Shown here one piece after another: positions 8,101 to 13,116 of a stretch of DNA of 15,281 nucleotides. Under the pieces are notes generated by a model that was not told where the DNA came from, made no database searches, and saw only the letters and a list, made by a program, of their open reading frames with translations. Source of the stretch: Bacteroidales bacterium (GTDB lineage Bacteria > Bacteroidota > Bacteroidia > Bacteroidales > B18-G4); assembly GCA_030618905.1 (NCBI GenBank), contig JAUXCL010000036.1, positions 1-15,281 on the forward strand, in the 5' to 3' direction. The position numbers and the translations under genes are program-made. Position 1 is the first letter of the stretch. Each line of letters begins with the position of its first letter.

Positions 8101-8697
8101 CTGTTCCTCATTCTGCTGGCGTTGTATCTGGATGATCTCCTCAATTTTATCCTTCGGGTATTGCTCTGCAGGCAATAATGTCAGGGCCGTTTCATAGGTC
8201 GCCATAGCATTTTCATAATCTGATGCAGTAAAAAACTGGTCCCCCTTCCTGATGGCATCATCATATCGTTGCCTGTTTGCAGCTTCCTCCACCTTCATGC
8301 TATTGCACCGGGTGATCTGGTCTTTGGGATATTGCTCACCTGGCAGGATTTTCAATGCCTCATTATAAGCTTCTATGGCCTTATCAAAGGATCTGTTATC
8401 GAATAGTTCATCCGCAAGCTTAAGCTTACTTTTGTAATCCGCTTTTTTCTCAATTTGTACACGCAATAACTGCATGGATTCTCTCAGGCGGTCCTTGGGA
8501 TATTGCTCTTCAGGCTTAAGTTTGGAAGCGTACTGATAGGATGCCTTTGCATTCAGGTAATCTTCAGCATTAAAGTACTGGTCACCAAGGGTTATTGTGC
8601 TCTGATACTTTTCATCATTATCCTGACTAAAGCTTTGGAAGGAGATGAAAACCAGCAGCAATAACAAAACTATATTTCCGGGTATTAAGAGTCGCAT
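5155..8697 (-). CDS. Giant exported TPR-like repeat protein (18 units of about 57 residues) with beta-rich C-terminal domain
   Basis: The 1180-residue protein starts with a signal peptide (hydrophobic core IVLLLLLVFISF, predicted cut near SFS-Q; no lipobox cysteine), so it should be periplasmic or exported. From about residue 31 to 1068 I count 18 consecutive units of 53-68 residues, mostly about 57. The consensus is Y..AI..AD.(L/F)F....Y..A...Y..A...KP.E.YP..KI.EI, followed by a variable helical stretch rich in Glu, Gln and Ala. The first two helices match a TPR (A..AD / Y..A...Y..A); the third makes each unit longer than a 34-residue TPR and should give a long solenoid or semi-coiled rod. 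The last 112 residues (from VDINQETILIPQ) are different: beta-rich, with aromatics and glycines (NYILIKAS, FKMLVSYGADGSKNGG, NWLSIYPEGGDLEVSLI), probably a sandwich domain. The function is not recognised; a scaffold or binding role in the cell envelope is inference. lolD lies 92 bases upstream on the same strand. Confidence 0.85.
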   Translation of the reverse strand: MRLLIPGNIVLLLLLVFISFQSFSQDNDEKYQSTITLGDQYFNAEDYLNAKASYQYASKLKPEEQYPKDRLRESMQLLRVQIEKKADYKSKLKLADELFDNRSFDKAIEAYNEALKILPGEQYPKDQITRCNSMKVEEAANRQRYDDAIRKGDQFFTASDYENAMATYETALTLLPAEQYPKDKIEEIIQIQRQQNEEQGAYELALNDAEGYMLRKDYQKALESYKIASELKPEESLPQEKISELNSFLRKYEEYNSLVTAGDNLYIEKDFDMAKIKYLAALEILPDESYPKDLIKKIDAALEDKAIKAYQNYEDWIIKADQLFNEEDYASAMIAYKSALSFKPTEKYANEKIGAITEIINYRNSQEEAYKNSIARADKLLADESYAEAHSEYKKASEIKPMEQYPMVKIDEIDVILTEIKNKEEIYDRTIAGADKLYNTGDYEKALVQYEKALQVMPNKEYAQNQIIMINDILDRDRSISEAYERAIAAGDRFFSEKQYDNAKIEYMSAIDIKADEQYPKDKVIEINELLAQIRALEEAYKNAVAEADQLMAEEDYDNALVAYQQAGEIKADETYPSTKINEINILLGVLQANEDSYNSAINKADGLFNAAEYPGAKMAYQEALAIKPGEAYPQDQIIAINQKMDELAAAQAVDDQYQGYIDNGDQYLAAADYTNSRSEYQKAIDLKSGEQYPKDKIAEIAGLLAALQKLQEDYANAIITADQLFQEERYEEALAAYNRASAYKPEESYPRTKITEIQGIQEGVAAQQALEASYQEAIAAADRFFNEEDYSAAKLNYAEAKRLKPGENYPQDKMAEIEAILSELAVQQALEEELDTFIAKADQYFTDEDYENARLLYESALQLKPGDTHAISRIAEITVIVAAIEKQKADELARQQALDENYTAAITAADQFFTDRDYINARSNYTRASELKPNEQYPPGRVAEIDRIFAEESDRNYELAINSGDEYLNAGNYIMAKQSFELALNIKPGESYPQRKISEAEVFILTEREAKMKGYRVAIADADKFFNQKIYDKAIDKYMTAFELLPNEAYPIEQVSAIKKIINDNAIVDINQETILIPQDTEKRFAFVPMPVNVRKENYILIKASNPVARNFKMLVSYGADGSKNGGFAIKIPESDEPNEFIIRISAQYKWFSEDNNWLSIYPEGGDLEVSLIRISKSN

Positions 8698-8789
8698 TTA
8701 TTCTTTATCGTTGACGCCTTTCAATTTGCACTTATTTTGATACTAGTTAACGCTTCTGCTGACTTATTATTGCAACATGCTAATCATTT

Positions 8790-9443
8790 CTAATTGAAGA
8801 TGATACCGTCTTTAATTGTCAGTTTCCTATCTGCCATATTTGCCAGGTTCTGATTGTGTGTTACGATAACAAAAGTCTGTTGAAAGTTGTCCCTAAGTCT
8901 GAAAAAAAGATTATGCAAATCAACTGATGATTTTGAATCCAGGTTCCCTGATGGTTCATCAGCAAGGATTATTGATGGATTGTTGATCAAAGCCCTGGCT
9001 ACTGCCAGCCGCTGTTGCTCACCTCCGGAAAGCTCAGATGGTTTATGATCCAGACGTTCACTCAGGTCGAGGAACTCCAGGAGCTCTTTTGCCCTGTTTT
9101 CCACTTTTTTCCTGGGTTGTGCAGAAATAAAAGCCGGAATGCACACATTTTCCAATGCAGTAAATTCCGGTAACAAATGATGGAATTGAAATACGAAGCC
9201 AATATGTTGATTCCTGAATTCCGATAATTTTTTTTCATTTAATTGCTTGATCACCTTGCCATCAACCTCTATCGATCCTTTATCTGCCCTATCAAGGGTG
9301 CCAATGATATGCAATAAAGTCGATTTTCCAGCCCCGGATGCACCAACGATGGAAACAATCTCACCTTTCTGAATCTCGATGTTGATTCCTTTCAGCACCT
9401 CCAGATTCCCAAAAGACTTGTGTATGTTGCTTGCCTTAATCAT
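8790..9443 (-). CDS. lolD: ABC transporter ATP-binding protein, LolD type (lipoprotein release)
   Basis: A 217-residue ATPase with a complete nucleotide-binding set: Walker A GASGAGKST (34-42), Q-loop Q86, signature LSGGEQQR (138-145), Walker B IILADEP (158-164), D-loop NLDS and switch His196 (VTHN). Length and the FQFHHLLPEFTALENV segment fit the LolD/MacB-type family, in which the ATPase drives release of lipoproteins from the inner membrane with LolC/LolE. No permease gene is adjacent, so the partner must be elsewhere; another MacB-like export role is possible. I start at ATG 9441-9443 (MIKASNIHKSFG), which matches the family N-terminus. The open frame continues 41 codons upstream, but that part is translated from the heptamer array (SVHRSQ-type repeats) and lies upstream of the -7 element at 9462-9469, so it is not coding. 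Confidence 0.85.
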   Translation of the reverse strand: MIKASNIHKSFGNLEVLKGINIEIQKGEIVSIVGASGAGKSTLLHIIGTLDRADKGSIEVDGKVIKQLNEKKLSEFRNQHIGFVFQFHHLLPEFTALENVCIPAFISAQPRKKVENRAKELLEFLDLSERLDHKPSELSGGEQQRLAVARALINNPSIILADEPSGNLDSKSSVDLHNLFFRLRDNFQQTFVIVTHNQNLANMADRKLTIKDGIIFN

Positions 9444-9461
9444 AAGGTTGCTATAGGGGTA

Positions 9462-9469
9462 CAAAGATA
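9462..9469 (-). promoter_or_regulatory. -7-like element for lolD
   Basis: On the minus strand TATCTTTG is an exact match to TAnnTTTG, ending 18 bases before the lolD ATG. The -33 TTTG is not seen at the expected distance, which falls inside the heptamer array. Confidence 0.45.
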
Positions 9470-9479
9470 ATATAATATC

Positions 9480-9588
9480 GTGAACGGTGAACTGTGAACG
9501 GTGAACGGAGAACTGTGAACGGTGAACGGAGAAGAGTGAACTGAAAAAATCAAAAAAACTGTTCACCGTTCACCGTTCACAGTTCACA
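9480..9588. repeat. GTGAAC heptamer array with inverted arm
   Basis: Nine in-phase 7-base units, mostly GTGAACG or GTGAACT (9480-9542; two units begin GAGAA), are followed by an 18-base A-rich spacer and then four inverted units of type GTTCACC/GTTCACA (9561-9588). The inverted arm 9561-9587 is complementary to 9487-9513 at 26 of 27 positions, with a 47-base loop. Within the direct part a larger period is visible (units 2-4 and 5-7 repeat almost exactly at 21 bases). The array fills the divergent lolD/sucC intergenic region. It can be a dispersed heptamer repeat, a strong cruciform or a bidirectional regulatory site; nothing in the window decides between these. Confidence 0.85.
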
Positions 9589-9596
9589 TTTTTTAC

Positions 9597-9604
9597 TATT
9601 TTTG
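9597..9604 (+). promoter_or_regulatory. -7-like element for sucC
   Basis: TATTTTTG is an exact TAnnTTTG match 24 bases before the sucC ATG, directly after the inverted heptamer arm. No TTTG is present 19-21 bases upstream; that position is occupied by GTTCAC units. The predicted leader is about 18 bases. Confidence 0.45.
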
Positions 9605-9628
9605 AAACAATCTACTAATTAGAATCAT

Positions 9629-10822
9629 ATGAACTTACACGAGTACCAGGGAAAGAAAATATTATCGGATTATGGTGTGGCCATACCAAAAGGAATTGTT
9701 GCCAGCAACCCAAAAGAGGCCGTTGAGGCTGCCAAGGCCATCAGAACTGAAACAGGATCAGATAAATGGGCTGTAAAGGCCCAGATCCATGCCGGCGGCA
9801 GGGGTAAAGGGGGCGGGGTAAAGATCGCTAAAGACCTGGATGAAGTCAGGGATTATGCAGAGCAGATACTGGGGATGCAATTGGTAACCCCACAGACCGG
9901 GCCGGAAGGTAAGCTGGTGAGAAAAATTTTAATCGAACAAAACATATATTACCCGGGCGAATCAGAGCCACAGGAGTTTTATATGAGCGTAATGCTCAAC
10001 AGGGATAAATCCAGAAACATGATCGTCTATTCACCCAGGGGTGGTATGAATATTGAAAAGGTAGCAGAAGAAACTCCGGAAGAAATATTTATCGAAACGA
10101 TAGATCCCAAAGTTGGTTTGAAGGGCTTTCAATGCCGTAAAATAGCCTTCAACCTTGGCCTTTCAGGCGATGCTTTCAAAGCCATGCTTAAATTTGTCAC
10201 TGCGCTCCACAAAGCATTTATTGGTGCCGATGCAGCACTCTTTGAGATCAACCCGGTGATGAAGACATCTGACAATAAGATATTTGCTGCTGATGCTAAA
10301 GTTGCCATTGACAGCAATGCCCTTTACCGGCACCCGGATATTGAGGAGATGCGTGATGTTTTTGAAGAAGATCCCATTGAAGTGGAAGCTTCAAAATTTG
10401 ATCTCAGTTATGTGAAGCTGGATGGCAACGTAGGATGTATGGTTAATGGTGCCGGCCTTGCCATGGCCACCATGGACCTGATCAAATTATCAGGCGGCAA
10501 CCCGGCCAATTTCCTCGATGTGGGTGGTACTGCAGATGCCAAAAGGGTAGAGGAGGCCTTTCGTATTATCCTGAAGGATCCCAATGTGAAGGCGATCCTG
10601 GTTAATATTTTCGGTGGCATCGTTCGCTGCGACCGTGTTGCACAGGGTATCGTGGATGCCTATAACAATATTGAAGATATAAACCTGCCCATCGTCGTCA
10701 GGCTGCAGGGTACCAATGCAGAAGAAGGTAAAAAGCTGATCGACGAATCCGGCTTGAAAGTCCATTCTGCTATCCTGCTGGAGGATGCTGCAAAAATGGT
10801 TACGGAGGTTTTGAAGACGTGA
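9629..10822 (+). CDS. sucC: Succinyl-CoA synthetase (ADP-forming) subunit beta
   Basis: The 397-residue protein is the nucleotide-binding beta subunit of the TCA-cycle enzyme that interconverts succinyl-CoA and succinate with ATP or GTP synthesis. The N-terminus MNLHEYQGKKIL is the family hallmark. The ATP-grasp part contains GRGKGGGVK (57-65), and the Mg ligand pair fits N208 in EINPV and D222 in AADAK. The C-terminal ligase-CoA domain carries CMVNGAGLAMATMD (270-283) and FLDVGGTADAKRV (295-307), and the power-helix segment NIFGGIVRCD (326-335). Length is normal, so the chain is complete at the TGA of 10820-10822. That TGA lies inside a GTGAACA repeat unit, and the frame stays open for 53 codons after it. 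The alpha subunit gene sucD is not adjacent; eno follows instead, so complex assembly relies on a distant sucD. A -7-like element is present upstream. Confidence 0.95.
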   Translation: MNLHEYQGKKILSDYGVAIPKGIVASNPKEAVEAAKAIRTETGSDKWAVKAQIHAGGRGKGGGVKIAKDLDEVRDYAEQILGMQLVTPQTGPEGKLVRKILIEQNIYYPGESEPQEFYMSVMLNRDKSRNMIVYSPRGGMNIEKVAEETPEEIFIETIDPKVGLKGFQCRKIAFNLGLSGDAFKAMLKFVTALHKAFIGADAALFEINPVMKTSDNKIFAADAKVAIDSNALYRHPDIEEMRDVFEEDPIEVEASKFDLSYVKLDGNVGCMVNGAGLAMATMDLIKLSGGNPANFLDVGGTADAKRVEEAFRIILKDPNVKAILVNIFGGIVRCDRVAQGIVDAYNNIEDINLPIVVRLQGTNAEEGKKLIDESGLKVHSAILLEDAAKMVTEVLKT

Positions 10823-10853
10823 ACAGTGAACAGTGAACAGTGTACGGTGAAGT
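10819..10853 (+). repeat. Second GTGAAC heptamer array, overlapping the sucC stop
   Basis: Five in-phase 7-base units: GTGAACA three times, then GTGTACG and GTGAAGT. They are the same family as the array at 9480-9588, in the same orientation as its direct part. The sucC TGA (10820-10822) is made from the first unit. Confidence 0.8.
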
Positions 10854-10984
10854 GGAGCGAGACGAAGTCGAGTGACATCCCGCCAGAGGCGGGGAGCGAA
10901 GAAGTGAAGGAAGAAGAGCCGAAGGAGGAAGAAAAGAAAGAGGAGGAACCGAAGGAAGATGAGGAAGAAAAAAAAGATAAATAG
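10823..10984 (+). other. Open in-frame extension after sucC, ending in a Lys/Glu-rich tail (possible lost tail, readthrough product or small ORF)
   Basis: The sucC frame continues without stop from 10823 to TAG at 10982-10984 (53 sense codons). The first part covers heptamer and hairpin sequence; from about 10901 it reads EVKEEEPKEEEKK then EEEPKEDEEEKKDK. Aligning the two EEEPKE-type repeats (10910-10939 and 10940-10975), and leaving out a two-codon insertion in the second, the five base differences are all synonymous third-position changes in this frame, as if the frame had been under coding selection. A GTG at 10826 could start a separate 52-residue acidic peptide. Alternatively the tract is only a purine-rich leader of eno. 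I cannot choose from sequence alone. Confidence 0.4.
10879..10893 (+). repeat. Short GC hairpin in the sucC-eno gap
   Basis: CCCGCC (10879-10884) and GGCGGG (10888-10893) form a 6-bp stem with a three-base AGA loop. No T tract follows, so it is not an intrinsic terminator. With the flanking GAGCGAGACGAAGTCGAG tract (10856-10873) it looks like a small dispersed repeat inserted next to the heptamers. Confidence 0.5.
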
Positions 10985-10990
10985 ATAAAT

Positions 10991-12277
10991 ATGGGATCAA
11001 TTGTGAACATTCATGCCCGTCAGATTCTTGACTCCAGAGGCAATCCAACAATAGAAGTAGATGTATATACCGATAATGGAATTGTAGGCCGTGCAGCAGT
11101 TCCATCAGGAGCCTCAACCGGCATTCATGAAGCAGTCGAACTGCGGGATAATGATAAGGGGATATACCTGGGCAAAGGTGTATTGAAAGCTGTGGAGAAT
11201 GTAAATAAAGTGCTGAATGAAGAACTGCAGGGTTATTATATCACCGACCAGGTGGAAATTGATCAGCGGATGATAGAGATCGATGGCACACCCAATAAAT
11301 CCAATCTCGGAGCCAATGCCATCCTTGGAGTTTCACTGGCAGTTGCACATGCAGGTGCACAATTGACCGGACAATACCTGTACCGCTACCTGGGAGGCAC
11401 CAATGCCAACCTGCTGCCCATTCCAATGATGAATATTATTAATGGTGGATCTCATGCTGACAATAGCATCGACTTCCAGGAATTTATGATCATGCCCGTG
11501 GGTGCCCCAAACTTCCATGAAGCAATTAGAATGGGTGCTGAAGTATTCCATAACCTGAAAAAAGTGCTCAAAGACAAGGGTCTTTCTACCAATGTGGGTG
11601 ATGAAGGTGGTTTTGCCCCCAACCTGGAATCAAATGAAGAAGCAATCAAGGTCCTTTTGAAAGCTATTGAGAAAGCAGGATACAAACCAGGCGAAGACAT
11701 CTATATTGCCCTTGACCCGGCATCATCAGAATATTATATCCCTGAAGAAAATGTATATCACCTGAAATGGTCAAGCGGCGATAAACTCACTCCGCAGCAA
11801 ATGGTCGATTTCTGGAAAGATTGGGTGAAGAAATATCCTATCGTGTCAATTGAAGATGGTATGGCAGAAGACGACTGGGCCGGATGGAAAATCATGACCA
11901 GGTCCCTGGGCAACAAGATCCAGATCGTTGGTGATGACCTGTTCGTAACCAATGTTGAAAGGCTTGGCAGGGGAATAAAGGAAAAGGTTGCCAACTCTAT
12001 CCTGATCAAGGTTAACCAGATCGGAACCCTCACAGAAACCATGAATGCCGTGAGCCTTGCTGCACAAAATGGTTATACCAGTGTGATCAGTCACCGCTCA
12101 GGTGAAACGGAAGACACCACAATTGCTGACCTCGCCGTTGCACTGAACACCGGACAGATAAAAACCGGATCAGCCAGCCGCTCTGATCGTATAGCAAAAT
12201 ACAATCAGCTGCTTCGAATAGAAGAAATTTTAGGAGATTCAGCAAGGTATCCTGGAAAAGATTTTAAATACGTTTAA
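10991..12277 (+). CDS. eno: Enolase (phosphopyruvate hydratase)
   Basis: A 428-residue enolase, the normal bacterial length, converting 2-phosphoglycerate to phosphoenolpyruvate in glycolysis and the reverse in gluconeogenesis. The N-terminus IVNIHARQILDSRGNPTIEVDV and the mobile loop GASTGIHEAVELRD (40-53) are typical. Catalytic residues are present: E206 (VGDEGGFAP), Mg ligands D242 (ALDPASSE), E288 (SIEDGMAEDDW) and D315 (VGDDLFVTN), base K340 (ILIKVNQIGTLTE), H368 in SHRSGETEDTTIADLAV and K391 (IKTGSASRSDR). The start ATG 10991 follows a purine-rich tract and an AT-rich TAGATAAAT; no -7-like element is visible in the gap, so transcription from the sucC promoter is plausible. The stop overlaps the convergent regulator stop by four bases, leaving no room for a separate terminator. 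Confidence 0.97.
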   Translation: MGSIVNIHARQILDSRGNPTIEVDVYTDNGIVGRAAVPSGASTGIHEAVELRDNDKGIYLGKGVLKAVENVNKVLNEELQGYYITDQVEIDQRMIEIDGTPNKSNLGANAILGVSLAVAHAGAQLTGQYLYRYLGGTNANLLPIPMMNIINGGSHADNSIDFQEFMIMPVGAPNFHEAIRMGAEVFHNLKKVLKDKGLSTNVGDEGGFAPNLESNEEAIKVLLKAIEKAGYKPGEDIYIALDPASSEYYIPEENVYHLKWSSGDKLTPQQMVDFWKDWVKKYPIVSIEDGMAEDDWAGWKIMTRSLGNKIQIVGDDLFVTNVERLGRGIKEKVANSILIKVNQIGTLTETMNAVSLAAQNGYTSVISHRSGETEDTTIADLAVALNTGQIKTGSASRSDRIAKYNQLLRIEEILGDSARYPGKDFKYV

Positions 12278-13116
12278 AATCGCTGCAGATAACTCACCAG
12301 GTTAACTGACGAATTCAGTTTCAATTTCTTACGTAAGCGCGAACGCGCAGCTTCCAGTGCACGAACACTCTGCCTGGTAATATCGGATATTTCCCGTGAA
12401 GACATATTCAACCTTAAATAAGTGCTTAATCTGACTTCATTGGTAGTCAGGTTAGAGAACTTTTCAAGCAGCCGTTGCTGGAACCTCTCCTGTAATTCAT
12501 TAAAACTGAATTCATAGGTTTTGAAATCTATGTCTTCAAAGATGGTTTGCAATTTCCGGATAATCACCTGGACATGATCATCCATAATTCCGGTGCTTTC
12601 CCTGTTTAACAATTCCAGATCCTGAATGATCGTCTGCCCCAGTGCCTTTCTTTTTTCAAGAATCAAGGCATATTCCGCCATGATTCTCTCCCTGAAATTC
12701 AATTCCGTTTTTAAAGTATCCCTGCGTGATTTCAGTTCAAGCTGATTGCGTATCCTGGCCATGAGTTCCAGATCATTAAATGGCTTGGTCACATAATCCA
12801 CGCCTCCGATCCTGAAGCCCTGGATGACATCTTCAATCTCTGACCTTGCTGTTAAAAAGATGATCGGTATGTCACTTAATCTTTCCTCCTCCTTGAACTT
12901 TCTGCAAACCTCAAAGCCGTCCATGTCCGGCATATTGACATCCAGCAAGATGAGGTCGTAAGATATATGCATGGCCATATCAATGGCGCCGGGGCCATCC
13001 TCCGCATAAGCCAGGTTGTACTGATTCCTGTCCAGGATCTTTGCAATCAATTGAATATTAGAAGGCTCATCATCAACGATAAGGATCCTGAACTTAATAT
13101 TCTCAAAAGTTGTCAT
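12274..13116 (-). CDS. Response regulator: REC domain, helical linker and LuxR/GerE-like HTH
   Basis: The 280-residue protein has a complete receiver domain (about 9-127): acidic pair D15-D16 (ILIVDDEPSN), phosphoacceptor D59 (ILLDVNMPDMDG), T89 (IFLTARS) and K111 (YVTKPF). A long charged helical linker follows (about 128-215). The C-terminal part (about 220-270) has LTTNEVRLSTYLRLNMSSREISDI followed by a recognition-helix-like segment (SVRALEAARSRLRKKL), resembling the HTH type common in Bacteroidota where SREIS..T.QSVRALE..R.RLRKKL forms the DNA-binding unit. It probably acts as a DNA-binding output for the kinase encoded just upstream. Start ATG 13114-13116 overlaps the kinase TGA as ATGA, the classic sign of translational coupling. 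The gene converges on eno and shares bases 12274-12277 with it. Target genes cannot be told from this window. Confidence 0.88.
   Translation of the reverse strand: MTTFENIKFRILIVDDEPSNIQLIAKILDRNQYNLAYAEDGPGAIDMAMHISYDLILLDVNMPDMDGFEVCRKFKEEERLSDIPIIFLTARSEIEDVIQGFRIGGVDYVTKPFNDLELMARIRNQLELKSRRDTLKTELNFRERIMAEYALILEKRKALGQTIIQDLELLNRESTGIMDDHVQVIIRKLQTIFEDIDFKTYEFSFNELQERFQQRLLEKFSNLTTNEVRLSTYLRLNMSSREISDITRQSVRALEAARSRLRKKLKLNSSVNLVSYLQRF

Noticed and set aside
9444..9566. 41-codon upstream extension of lolD
   Set aside because: It is translated heptamer repeat (SVHRSQ/FTVH) and includes the -7-like element; family N-terminus begins at MIKASN.
9480..9588. CRISPR-like array
   Set aside because: Units are 7 bases with no unique spacers; no cas genes are present.
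10660..11010. Ser/Phe-rich antisense ORF over the sucC-eno gap
   Set aside because: It is the reverse reading of heptamers and the Lys/Glu tract and overlaps sucC; no independent coding sign.
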